A stretch of 64,000 bases of DNA from Bacillota bacterium (GTDB lineage Bacteria; Bacillota; Clostridia; Christensenellales; UMGS416): assembly GCA_023421955.1 (NCBI GenBank), contig JAEZSE010000046.1:62001-126000 (forward strand), read 5' to 3'. The position numbers and the translations under genes were made by a program. The notes beneath the pieces were generated by a model. The model was not told the origin of the DNA. It searched no databases and saw only the letters and a program-made list of their open reading frames with translations. Positions 32,438 to 40,715 of this stretch are shown here, one piece after another (positions within the stretch are counted from its first letter, which is position 1; each line of letters begins with the position of its first letter).

Positions 32438-34222
32438 ATGAACGACACAATACAAATCAAAGGGAATATCAAAGGCATCCGCCAGTCTGTGCTGGAGGAA
32501 ATGGAGCAACTGTTCCAGATGGACATGGAGCTGCTCCGGCACCAATTTGTTTCTGAGCCACTAATGAATGCAATAGCTGACTTCACCAGCCGTATCAACC
32601 GCGAGGTGATGGTCTACATCGCCCGAGACGGCATGGTGATGGAAGTGATCGTGGGCCAGCATGACCGTGTGAGCCTGCCTGACATTCGGGTACGGCGCGG
32701 TAAGCGGAGGCTCACCGGTGTGCGCTGCATTCATACCCATCCAGACGGTAACCCGGGCTTATCCAGCGTGGACGTCGCAGCGCTTTACCGCATGCGTTTT
32801 GATGCGATGGCATCGCTTGGGGTGCGTGATGGCAAGACCACCGGCATGGAGATTGGCTTGTTGGAAGACATCAAGCCAAACGGCGACTATATCCTGGAGC
32901 GGCTGGGCCCATACGCCGTCAGCGCAATCCCACAGGGAGATCTGCTGGAGCGCATCCGGCACAACGATGAGCGCATTTTACAGGCAGCCCGTGTCATCAC
33001 CTCAATGGAGCAAATCGAGGAGCGGGCGATCCTGGTTGGGCTGGATAGCACAGAGTCTATCGACGAACTGGAACGGTTGGCCGATACAGCAGGTGCGGCG
33101 GTGCTGGAAAAGGTGCTGCAGCAGAAAGCAAAGCCGGACCCGGCCATGTTCATAGGGCAGGGCAAGGCGGCAGATCTGGCATTAATGAAGCAATCACTGG
33201 AGGCCAACCTGTTCATCTTCGATGATGAGCTCTCCGGCGCGCAGATCCGCAATCTGGAAGAAACGCTGGGTTGCCGGGTGATCGACCGCACCACGCTGAT
33301 CCTGGATATCTTCGCCCGTCGTGCTGTCTCCCGCGAGGGCAAGCTGCAGGTGGAGCTGGCGCAATACAAATACCGGCTACCCCGGCTCACCGGAGTCGGT
33401 ACGGAGCTCTCCCGCCTGGGCGGCGGCATCGGCACCAGAGGCCCCGGTGAAAGCAAGCTTGAGGTGGATCGCCGCGCGATCCGCAGCAGGATCACCGACC
33501 TGGAGCACGAGGTCAAGGAGCTGGAGAAGCAGCGTGGCGTGCGCCGGGTGATGCGCGAAAAGGCCGGCATTGCAACGGTGGCAATTGTCGGCTATACCAA
33601 TGCCGGCAAGAGCACGCTGCTGAATGCTCTGAGCGGCAGCGATGTACTGGCGGAGGATAAGCTTTTTGCCACACTGGATCCGGTCACACGCCGGGTGGAG
33701 CTCGAAACCATGCCGGTGCTGTTTACCGACACCGTTGGGTTCATCAAGAAATTGCCTCATGACCTGGTTGATGCATTCCGCTCCACGCTGGAAGAGGCGC
33801 TTCACGCCGATCTGCTGATGCATGTGGTGGACGCTTCCTCGCCGGAGGCGATGGAGCAATACCGCACCGCTGAGAGCGTGCTGGAATCGCTGGGTGCTGC
33901 GGGTAAGCAGCGCATCGTGGTGCTTAATAAAATCGACCGGCTGGAAGGACCGCTCTACTTTGATACCGGTTCAGCGCCCAGGGTGGATCTCTCCGCCGCG
34001 ACCGGGCAAGGTTTGGATCGATTAAAGGCGGAAGTCGAAAGCCAGATCGCGAAAAAAACAAAGCTGTATGAATATGATGTGCCATACGACAGGGGCGACA
34101 TCGTTGCGATGGCGCACCGGCTGGGCGAGGTAAAGTCCGAGCAATATGAGGAAGGGCACGTCAAGCTTGGTGTAGTTCTGGATGAGGAAGGGGCTGCCCG
34201 GCTGGGTAGGTTGCTTCAATAG
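32438..34222 (+). CDS. hflX: GTPase HflX with an N-terminal JAMM/RadC-like extension
   Basis: 594 residues, against about 420 for typical HflX. The C-terminal 400 residues are HflX: the glycine-rich FIGQGKAADLALMK region, GGGIGTRGPGESKLEVDRR, G1 GYTNAGKS near residue 385, G3 DTVGF, G4 NKID. HflX splits or rescues ribosomes and can protect against antibiotics. The N-terminal extension has E56, H99-T-H101-P, S109 and D112, which together spell a complete JAMM metal-site pattern (E...H-x-H-x7-S-x2-D), in a RadC-like context (NREVMVYIARDG...). This extension is, to my recollection, shared by other clostridial HflX proteins. Confidence 0.92.
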   Translation: MNDTIQIKGNIKGIRQSVLEEMEQLFQMDMELLRHQFVSEPLMNAIADFTSRINREVMVYIARDGMVMEVIVGQHDRVSLPDIRVRRGKRRLTGVRCIHTHPDGNPGLSSVDVAALYRMRFDAMASLGVRDGKTTGMEIGLLEDIKPNGDYILERLGPYAVSAIPQGDLLERIRHNDERILQAARVITSMEQIEERAILVGLDSTESIDELERLADTAGAAVLEKVLQQKAKPDPAMFIGQGKAADLALMKQSLEANLFIFDDELSGAQIRNLEETLGCRVIDRTTLILDIFARRAVSREGKLQVELAQYKYRLPRLTGVGTELSRLGGGIGTRGPGESKLEVDRRAIRSRITDLEHEVKELEKQRGVRRVMREKAGIATVAIVGYTNAGKSTLLNALSGSDVLAEDKLFATLDPVTRRVELETMPVLFTDTVGFIKKLPHDLVDAFRSTLEEALHADLLMHVVDASSPEAMEQYRTAESVLESLGAAGKQRIVVLNKIDRLEGPLYFDTGSAPRVDLSAATGQGLDRLKAEVESQIAKKTKLYEYDVPYDRGDIVAMAHRLGEVKSEQYEEGHVKLGVVLDEEGAARLGRLLQ

Positions 34223-34301
34223 GTTTGTTTGGGGGCTACGTCCCGTGTTGCTTGGCTGAGCAGCAATCGAGGAATAGGCCAGCTCCAGTTCCCGACAGTA
34301 G

Positions 34302-34323
34302 GGGCCGGGCTCTGTCCCGGCCC
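34302..34323 (+). terminator. GC-rich hairpin after hflX
   Basis: Perfect eight-base stem GGGCCGGG / CCCGGCCC with a six-base loop, 80 bases past the hflX stop. The T tract is weak (TTAATCTCTCT). Two more short hairpins follow at 34387-34402 (TGCCCC/GGGGCA) and about 34405-34420 (CCCTTA/TAAGGG). Confidence 0.5.
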
Positions 34324-34529
34324 GCTTAATCTCTCTCCGTCCCGCCTCGCTTGACTCACATGTTCGCCTGAGGAAATCCCCCCTGCCCCTGCGGGGGCAT
34401 CCCCCCTTAATAAGGGAGGGTAGGGTGATGCGTAGGTTCAATACCCGAACCGTATCATCTCAACTTGCTATCCTCAGCAGCTCTTTAGGGGCTCATAGAT
34501 TATCTGCAAACTGCATATTATACAATCCC

Positions 34530-34558
34530 TTGACAGCTTCATACCATGCAAGTACAAT
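34530..34558 (+). promoter_or_regulatory. Promoter of the glyA T-box leader
   Basis: Perfect -35 TTGACA (34530-34535), 17-base spacer, -10 TACAAT (34553-34558). Confidence 0.8.
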
Positions 34559-34564
34559 AGTACC

Positions 34565-34762
34565 AATGTTATACCGCATGGATGGGGAGAATATCGGGTT
34601 TATCCGCGCAAGAGAGAGCCGGGGCAGGTGGAAGCCGGCGGCGGGATCCCGGTCAGGCGCTTCGGAGCGGGAGTTTTCAGAGTGGGCCGCAAGGCCAAAA
34701 AGGGTGGAACCGCGAAAGCATGGCCTTTCGTCCCTTTGGGGATGGAAGGCTTTTTCTATTCT
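34565..34762 (+). ncRNA. T-box leader riboswitch for glyA (probable specifier GGC, Gly)
   Basis: T-box sequence aagggtggaaccgcg is at 34700-34714, followed by a terminator hairpin (GCCTTTCGTCC / GGATGGAAGGC region) and T-run to about 34757. An AGAGAG element is near 34611. By alignment with the valS and pheS leaders (specifier followed by GC and then C/T-rich bases before GAGC), the specifier is GGC at 34656-34658. A TCA (Ser) lies immediately before it, so serine cannot be wholly excluded without a structure. Gly-tRNA control of serine hydroxymethyltransferase makes physiological sense, since the enzyme makes glycine. Confidence 0.85.
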
Positions 34763-34799
34763 TTCGTCAAGTTTAAATTTTATATAGGAGGGCACGCCA

Positions 34800-36053
34800 A
34801 TGTTGGATCTCAAACTCATCGCCCAAACCGACCCGGAGACCGCCGAAGCCATGCTGCAGGAGCTGGGCCGCCAGCGGGACCATCTGGAACTGATCGCCTC
34901 GGAAAACTTTGTGAGCCCCGCCGTGATGGCGGCAGCTGGTTCGCACCTCACCAACAAGTATGCCGAGGGATACCCCGGCAAGCGTTACTATGGCGGCTGC
35001 CAGTATGTGGACGTGGTGGAAAACCTGGCCCGCGACCGCGCCTGCAAGCTGTTTGGCGCCGAACATGCCAACGTGCAGCCTCACTCCGGCGCTCAGGCGA
35101 ATATTGCTGTGTATTTCGCGATGCTGAACCCCGGCGACACGATTCTCGGCATGAATCTGGCCCACGGCGGGCACCTCACCCACGGCAGCCCCGTGAACAT
35201 CTCCGGCAAGTATTTCAACATCGTGCCTTATGGCGTCACCGATGATACTGAGAGGATTGACTACGACAACCTCATGCGCCTGGCCATGGAACACAAGCCA
35301 AAGATGATCGTGGCCGGTGCCAGCGCCTACCCCCGCAGTTATGATTACAAGAAGTTCCGCGAAGTGGCCGACGCCTGCGGCGCTCTACTGATGGTAGACA
35401 TGGCCCATGTGGCCGGTCTGGTGGCCGCCGGCCTGCATCCAAACCCGGTGCCCCACGCTCATTTCGTGACCACCACGACCCACAAGACACTGCGGGGACC
35501 CCGTGGCGGTATGATCCTCTGCACAGAGGAATATGCCAAAGCAGTGGATAAGGCCATCTTTCCAGGCACGCAGGGCGGACCGCTCATGCATGTGATTGCC
35601 GCCAAGGCAGTCTGCTTCCAGGAGGCCATGTCACCTGAGTTCAAGCAATACCAGCAGAATATCATCGATAACGCCCAGGCGCTTGCAAAGTCATTCATGA
35701 GCCGTGGTGTGAAGCTGGTGTCCGGCGGCACCGACAACCACCTGATGCTGCTGAACCTGATTGGCCGTGGCATCAGCGGCAAAAAACTCGAGCGGTTGCT
35801 TGACGAAGCCCACATTACCGTTAATAAAAATGCAATCCCAAACGATCCGGAGAAGCCTGCCATCACGAGCGGCGTGCGCATTGGCACACCAGCGGTTACA
35901 TCCCGTGGCTTGGGCACGACGGAGATGGAGAAAATCGCCGAGCTCATCACAAAGATCATCGATGGCAAGGAAGAAGCGGTGGAGGCAGTGAAGGCCGAAG
36001 TGCTGGAGCTCTGCCGCCGGTTCCCGCTCTATCCGGGCCAGGAGATCCTGTGA
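34800..36053 (+). CDS. glyA: Serine hydroxymethyltransferase
   Basis: PLP enzyme interconverting serine plus tetrahydrofolate and glycine plus methylene-tetrahydrofolate, 417 residues. It contains the N-terminal LELIASENFVSPAVM, GYPGKRYYGGC, and the PLP-lysine segment TTTTHKTLRGPRGG near residue 226. The C-terminal GVRIGTPAVTSRG is present. AGGAGG lies before the ATG. It is expressed from its own promoter through a Gly-type T-box. Together with folC and fhs it outlines one-carbon metabolism in this window. Confidence 0.98.
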   Translation: MLDLKLIAQTDPETAEAMLQELGRQRDHLELIASENFVSPAVMAAAGSHLTNKYAEGYPGKRYYGGCQYVDVVENLARDRACKLFGAEHANVQPHSGAQANIAVYFAMLNPGDTILGMNLAHGGHLTHGSPVNISGKYFNIVPYGVTDDTERIDYDNLMRLAMEHKPKMIVAGASAYPRSYDYKKFREVADACGALLMVDMAHVAGLVAAGLHPNPVPHAHFVTTTTHKTLRGPRGGMILCTEEYAKAVDKAIFPGTQGGPLMHVIAAKAVCFQEAMSPEFKQYQQNIIDNAQALAKSFMSRGVKLVSGGTDNHLMLLNLIGRGISGKKLERLLDEAHITVNKNAIPNDPEKPAITSGVRIGTPAVTSRGLGTTEMEKIAELITKIIDGKEEAVEAVKAEVLELCRRFPLYPGQEIL

Positions 36054-36094
36054 CGACATAAACCAAGTGGCGCTGACGGGGGCAATTTGCACTG

Positions 36095-36122
36095 TTGCAT
36101 TTATCCGGCAATGCTGTAAAAT
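36095..36122 (+). promoter_or_regulatory. Candidate promoter of the DUF523 gene
   Basis: -35 TTGCAT (36095-36100), 16-base spacer, -10 TAAAAT (36117-36122). Confidence 0.45.
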
Positions 36123-36152
36123 ACTGCATGACGGCTAAATCAGGAGCGTGAA

Positions 36153-36590
36153 ATGAAGCTTGTCAGCGCCTGCCTTGCGGGCATTCCCTGCCGGTATGAC
36201 GGGCAGTCCAGACCCAATGGGGAAATGGCTGCGCTGGTGAAGGCGGGGGAGGCCCGTGTTTTTTGCCCGGAAACACTGGGTGGTCTGAAGATACCCAGGG
36301 TTCCGTCCGAAATCGTGGGCGGCTGCGGCGAAGATGTGCTGGATGGCCGGGCTAAGGTAATGAGCGAAGATGGTAAGAATGTCACTGCGGCGTTCATTGA
36401 GGGAGCCCATGCTACTCTGGATTTATGCAGAAAGCTCGGTGCGGACGAGGTGCTGTTAAAATCCAAAAGTCCCTCTTGCGGTGTGGGCAGGGTCTATGAC
36501 GGCACATTTTCCAAAACACTCCGGTCCGGCGACGGCGTAACCGCTGCCCTTCTGAAAAGGAATGGCATACGGGTTGTCGAAATAGATTGA
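36153..36590 (+). CDS. DUF523 family protein
   Basis: 145 residues. Recognisable DUF523 features are the start LVSACLAGIPCRYDG with two cysteines, VFCPETLGGLKIPR, the GAHATLDLCRKLGADEVLLKSKSPSCG block and the final cysteine-containing GVGRVYDGTF. The four to five conserved cysteines suggest metal or Fe-S binding, but the function is not established. AGGAG precedes the ATG. It lies between glyA and xylB on the same strand without clear functional ties. Confidence 0.88.
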   Translation: MKLVSACLAGIPCRYDGQSRPNGEMAALVKAGEARVFCPETLGGLKIPRVPSEIVGGCGEDVLDGRAKVMSEDGKNVTAAFIEGAHATLDLCRKLGADEVLLKSKSPSCGVGRVYDGTFSKTLRSGDGVTAALLKRNGIRVVEID

Positions 36591-36615
36591 CGAACAATTT
36601 CAAGGAGGGGTACCA

Positions 36616-38145
36616 ATGGCATACTTGTTGGGCATTGATATCGGCACGTCTGGCACAAAAACGGTGTTATTTGACGAACTGGGCAACACAGTTGCATCCG
36701 CTACCTGGGAATACCCGCTGTATCAGCCGCACATTGGCTGGGCGGAGCAGGACCCGGCGGACTGGTGGAAGGCTTCCTACGGAAGCATTGCCGAAACCGT
36801 GAAAAAGAGCGGCGTGAACCCCCGCGACATCAAGGGCATGGGCCTTTCCGGCCAGATGCACGGCATGGTGCTTTTGGATGGAGAAAACCGCGTGCTGCGC
36901 CCCTCCATCATCTGGTGCGACCAGCGCACACAGGCCGAATGCGACCAGATCACCGAGTTGGTTGGTGCCGAACGGCTCATCGAGCTCACGGCAAACCCGG
37001 CGCTCACCGGCTTCACCGCCGGTAAGGTGATGTGGGTGAAGAACCACCAGCCTGAAATCTTTGAGAAAACCCGCCATGTCCTTCTCCCCAAAGACTATAT
37101 CCGCTTCATGCTCACCGGTGAATACGCCACCGAAGTCTCCGATGCCAGCGGCATGCAATTCTTGGATGTGCCAAAGCGGCAGTGGTCCCGTGAGGTGCTG
37201 GATAAACTGGGGATCCCCTATGAATGGATGCCAAAGGTGTATGAGTCTTATGAGATCTCCGGCAAGCTCTCCAAGCAAGCCGCTAAACTTACAGGCCTGT
37301 GGGAGGGCCTTCCCATTGCTGGCGGCGGAGGCGACCAGGCTGCCGGCGCGGTTGGCAACGGCATCGTGCGCCCCGGCGTGATTTCCAGCACCATCGGTAC
37401 ATCAGGCGTGGTGTTTGCCCATATGGACAAGATCGCCATAGACCCCAAGGGCAGGCTGCAGACCTTCTGCCACGCCGTGCCCGGCGCATGGCATGTGATG
37501 GGTGTGACGCAGGGCGCAGGCCTTTCACTGCAATGGTTCCGCAATGAATTCGGCGCCATGGAAAAGGCCGTGGCCGAGCGCATCGGCACCGATGTCTACA
37601 ACATCATGGCGCAGGAAGCCATGCAGTCCGAACCCGGCTGCGGTGGCCTGATCTACCTGCCCTATCTGATGGGTGAGCGTGCCCCGCATTTGGACCCCTA
37701 TGCCAAGGGCGTGTTCTTCGGCCTTTCCGCCCGCCACCGCCGGCAGGACATGATCCGTGCCGTCATGGAGGGCGTGTCTTACAGCCTGTGGGATTGCATT
37801 TCTCTGATCCGCAGCCTTGGTATGTCTTCTGCGGAAGTGCGTGCCTCTGGCGGCGGCGGCAGGAGCCCGTTGTGGCGGCAGATGCAGGCTGATATGTTTG
37901 AGACCGACATCGTCACCATCAACTCCAGCGAAGGCGGTGCACTGGGTGTGGCATTGCTGGCTGGCGTGGGCACCGGCATCTACTCCAGCGTGCCCGAGGC
38001 TTGTGATGCCACCATCAAGGTGGTCAGCCGCCAGGCGCCCATCGCGGAGAACGTCGCGGTCTATCAGAAGTATTATGAGATCTATAAAGGCCTCTACCCG
38101 GCGCTCAAGCAGAGCTATCGGGATGTGGCAGAGCTTCTTAAGTAA
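36616..38145 (+). CDS. xylB: Xylulokinase (FGGY family carbohydrate kinase)
   Basis: 509 residues. The ATPase-fold phosphate loop 1 is LLGIDIGTSGTKTVLFDELG at the N-terminus. The XylB-specific GLSGQMHGMVLLD with PSIIWCDQR follows near residue 80. The substrate/adenosine region has GGGGDQAAGAVGNG and SGGGGRSPLWRQM. It phosphorylates D-xylulose to D-xylulose 5-phosphate; related FGGY kinases differ in substrate, so the assignment is probable rather than certain. GGAGGGG lies seven bases upstream of the ATG. No xylA is adjacent. Confidence 0.92.
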   Translation: MAYLLGIDIGTSGTKTVLFDELGNTVASATWEYPLYQPHIGWAEQDPADWWKASYGSIAETVKKSGVNPRDIKGMGLSGQMHGMVLLDGENRVLRPSIIWCDQRTQAECDQITELVGAERLIELTANPALTGFTAGKVMWVKNHQPEIFEKTRHVLLPKDYIRFMLTGEYATEVSDASGMQFLDVPKRQWSREVLDKLGIPYEWMPKVYESYEISGKLSKQAAKLTGLWEGLPIAGGGGDQAAGAVGNGIVRPGVISSTIGTSGVVFAHMDKIAIDPKGRLQTFCHAVPGAWHVMGVTQGAGLSLQWFRNEFGAMEKAVAERIGTDVYNIMAQEAMQSEPGCGGLIYLPYLMGERAPHLDPYAKGVFFGLSARHRRQDMIRAVMEGVSYSLWDCISLIRSLGMSSAEVRASGGGGRSPLWRQMQADMFETDIVTINSSEGGALGVALLAGVGTGIYSSVPEACDATIKVVSRQAPIAENVAVYQKYYEIYKGLYPALKQSYRDVAELLK

Positions 38146-38156
38146 AATTGTTTGTG

Positions 38157-38190
38157 ACCCCCTTCCCCGGTTGGGGGAGGGGGTTTCGTT
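38157..38190 (+). terminator. Terminator after xylB
   Basis: Stem ACCCCCTTCCCC / GGGGGAGGGGGT with a short loop and T-rich tail. Confidence 0.75.
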
Positions 38191-38240
38191 TACCCAGGAT
38201 TCTTTCATAACGGTAAGTACCAGAAAGCCAGGTGCTCCTA

Positions 38241-38834
38241 ATGGGTATAGAGCAAAGATTCTTCTCATCAATCTACACTGACCGCCTTCTCATCCGCCAG
38301 CTGGAACCCGCAGACGCGGAGGCTTTTTGGGCCTATAAGCAGATGCCTGAAGCGGTTCGCTTCCAAACCTGGCGGCCGACATCTCTTTATGAGGTGGAAC
38401 AATTCATTCGGAAAATGCGTGGTATTGCGCCTTGCACTCCCGATACATGGCTTCAGGTAGCCGTTTGCTTGAAAGATTGCGGCACGATGATCGGCGATGT
38501 CGGCCTGCATTTTCTTGCGGATTCGACACAGATGGAGATTGGGTATACAATCTCCCCGCATCATCAGAGGAAGGGTTACGCCACCGAAGCGGTGCGGGCC
38601 ATTCTGGGCTACCTGTTTGACACTCTTGGGAAGCATCGTGTCACCGCATCGCTGGACCCACGCAACGCTTCGTCTGCCGCTGTGTTGGAAAAGCTGGGGT
38701 TCCGCCAGGAAGCCCATTTCCGCAAGAGCTATTTCATGGAGGGGGAGTGGTGCGACGATTGGGTTTATGCGATGCTGCGAGAGGAGTGGCAGCTGCTCCA
38801 TACTGGCTTGACGGCGCGGAGCAGAGAAGAGTAG
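38241..38834 (+). CDS. GNAT family N-acetyltransferase (RimJ/RimL-like)
   Basis: 197 residues. The fold is recognisable from DRLLIRQLEPADAEAFW at the N-terminus, IGYTISPHHQRKGYATEAVRAIL (acetyl-CoA pyrophosphate loop with R/Q-x-x-G-x-A pattern) near residue 98, and NASSAAVLEKLGFRQEAHFRKSYF near residue 140. Such proteins acetylate N-termini, small amines or antibiotics; the acceptor is unknown. ATG 38241 has AGGTG six bases upstream; the in-frame GTG at 38232 overlaps it. Confidence 0.85.
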   Translation: MGIEQRFFSSIYTDRLLIRQLEPADAEAFWAYKQMPEAVRFQTWRPTSLYEVEQFIRKMRGIAPCTPDTWLQVAVCLKDCGTMIGDVGLHFLADSTQMEIGYTISPHHQRKGYATEAVRAILGYLFDTLGKHRVTASLDPRNASSAAVLEKLGFRQEAHFRKSYFMEGEWCDDWVYAMLREEWQLLHTGLTARSREE

Positions 38835-38872
38835 TATAGAGACATCATTTTAGCTTGATAAAGGACTGCAAC

Positions 38873-39937
38873 ATGAAGGATTTCCTAAGCCCGAAAGCTC
38901 ATGCAATCAAGCCATATGTGCCCGGTGAGCAGCCAAAGGACAAACGCTACATCAAACTTAACACCAACGAAAACCCATACCCCCCATCGCCTAGGGTAAC
39001 AGAGGCCATTGCCAAGGCGAACAGTGGCGATCTTAGGCTGTATACTCTGCCAGAGATGGAACCGCTCCGCGCCGCAATCGCGCAGGTGGAAGGGCTGCCG
39101 GGCATTGACTGGGTTTATTGCGGCAATGGTTCCGATGAGGTGTTGGCCTTCGCCTTTCAGGCATTCTTCGGCGGTGATCTGCCGCTGCTATTCCCTGATA
39201 TCACCTATAGTTTTTACCCTGTATACTGCGGGCTATATGACATCGCTTATCAGACAATCCCTTTGAAGAATGATTTCTCCATCGACCTGGACGCGTATGA
39301 TATCCCTGCCTGCGGTGCTGTGTTCCCCAACCCCAATGCTCCAACTGGCATCTTTATTCCCATTGACCAGATTGAGGCCTTTCTGAACCGCCACCCTGAC
39401 CGGGTGTTGCTCTTGGATGAGGCTTATGTGCGCTTCGGTAATGAAACCGCCGTGGGTTTGCTCAAGGACCACCCCAATCTGGCAATCGTGCGCACTCTCT
39501 CCAAATCACACGCACTGGCCGGTTTGCGTTGCGGCATCATTATGGCGCAGCCCCATTTGATCGAGGGCGTAATCCGTGTGAAAAACAGCTTCAACTCCTA
39601 CCCGATGAACGCAATGTCACAAGCTGGAGCCACTGCCGCGATCCTGGACGATGCATATAGCCGTGACATCTGCCGCAAGGTCGCCGCCACGCGGGATCGT
39701 GTGAGGGCTGAGTTGGTCGGCATGGGGTTTGAGGTCACGCCCTCCACGGCGAATCTGCTCTTCTTCCGCCATCCCAATCTGAGCGGAGAAGCTATTTGCG
39801 AAGGTCTGCGCCAGCGGGGCATCCTGGTGCGACACTTCAAAAGTCCGGAGCGAATTCGGGAGTATGTGCGAATGTCTATGGGCACAGATCAGGAAATGGA
39901 CGCGGTGCTGGCCGCGTTGGAAGAGATGCGGAAATAG
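38873..39937 (+). CDS. Histidinol-phosphate aminotransferase-like PLP enzyme
   Basis: 354-residue fold-type I aminotransferase. It shows KLNTNENPYPPSP near residue 26, VFPNPNAPTGIF, LLDEAYVRFG, and the PLP-lysine block TLSKSHALAGLRCG near residue 216. These resemble HisC, but no other his gene is nearby, and HisC-like enzymes also act on aromatic amino acids, threonine phosphate and others. ATG 38873 has AAGGA upstream. It is 12 bases before a two-gene membrane system and an M20 peptidase on the same strand, so it may act on an amino acid that this operon moves or releases. Confidence 0.82.
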   Translation: MKDFLSPKAHAIKPYVPGEQPKDKRYIKLNTNENPYPPSPRVTEAIAKANSGDLRLYTLPEMEPLRAAIAQVEGLPGIDWVYCGNGSDEVLAFAFQAFFGGDLPLLFPDITYSFYPVYCGLYDIAYQTIPLKNDFSIDLDAYDIPACGAVFPNPNAPTGIFIPIDQIEAFLNRHPDRVLLLDEAYVRFGNETAVGLLKDHPNLAIVRTLSKSHALAGLRCGIIMAQPHLIEGVIRVKNSFNSYPMNAMSQAGATAAILDDAYSRDICRKVAATRDRVRAELVGMGFEVTPSTANLLFFRHPNLSGEAICEGLRQRGILVRHFKSPERIREYVRMSMGTDQEMDAVLAALEEMRK

Positions 39938-39949
39938 GGGGAGGGGCTC

Positions 39950-40714
39950 ATGGGATACCTGGATGTGGCCAACAGCCCGCTGCTGTATGGGCTTGGCGTG
40001 CTCACAGTTCTGTTTATTCTTGCGCAATCGGCCTTCTTTTTGGTGCGGGCTTGGCGTAGGGGCAAGGAGATCGGCATCCCGAAAGACAAGATGTTGCGGG
40101 CGGTGCGCTCCAGTGCCGTGTTCACGATCGTACCGTCGGTGCCCATCATTATCGCGCTGGTCACAATGGTGAAGGGCTTGGGTATCCCGGTGCCCTGGAT
40201 GCGCCTATCGGTGATTGGTTCTGCTTCATATGAGCTGATCGCCGCAGACACCGCCGCTAAGTCCATGGGCCTTGTCAATGGCATTGCCGACCCAGGCATG
40301 ACGGCGGGAGTCTTTGCCGGCGTGATGTGGGTGATGATGATCGGCATCATCTGGGGCTTGTTGTTTGTGATCTTCGGCTTAAAGAAGCTTTTCAAGGGTG
40401 TGGACAAGGTCAACACGAAGGACCGTAAATGGGGAGAAATCCTCATTACGTCCCTGTTTATGGGCATGATCGCTACCTTCCTCGGGAGCATCGTGACGCC
40501 GCAGGTAAAAGTGTTTTTAGTAAACCCCGGGAATGCGCTGGCTCTTATCCCGATTGTCACGCTGTTTGCCAGTGCAGGGCTCATGGGCTTGTTTACCTGG
40601 CTTTCCAAGAAGCTTCATCCGATGGCATGGATGGAAAATTTCTCCATGGCGCTGAGCATGGTGCTCTCCATGGGGATCGCTGTGCTGTGCAGCACGCTGA
40701 TGGGAGGGGTTTGA
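39950..40714 (+). CDS. DUF5058-type membrane protein
   Basis: 254 residues with about six transmembrane helices. It starts with SPLLYGLGVLTVLFILAQSAFFLVRAWRRGKEIGI and has the family-like segment RSSAVFTIVPSVPIIIALVTM. I associate this with the DUF5058 family of unknown function. GGGGGAGG precedes the ATG. Its stop is one base before the next gene, which encodes a second membrane protein, so the two are probably halves of one complex. Confidence 0.8.
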   Translation: MGYLDVANSPLLYGLGVLTVLFILAQSAFFLVRAWRRGKEIGIPKDKMLRAVRSSAVFTIVPSVPIIIALVTMVKGLGIPVPWMRLSVIGSASYELIAADTAAKSMGLVNGIADPGMTAGVFAGVMWVMMIGIIWGLLFVIFGLKKLFKGVDKVNTKDRKWGEILITSLFMGMIATFLGSIVTPQVKVFLVNPGNALALIPIVTLFASAGLMGLFTWLSKKLHPMAWMENFSMALSMVLSMGIAVLCSTLMGGV

Positions 40715-40715
40715 A

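Noticed and set aside
32376..32441. 21-codon frame overlapping the hflX start
   Set aside because: It has no ribosome-binding site of its own, so it is not listed as a gene; it is mentioned only as part of the possible hflX leader.
34425..34787. 120-codon frame over the glyA leader
   Set aside because: It covers the promoter and T-box riboswitch and would be interrupted by the regulatory hairpins; no protein-like features.
36616..38145. Xylose utilisation operon
   Set aside because: Only the kinase is present; no xylA, xylR or transporter is adjacent, so a full operon cannot be claimed.
38873..39937. Calling the aminotransferase hisC
   Set aside because: No other histidine genes are near and HisC-like enzymes have several substrates, so the symbol is not justified.
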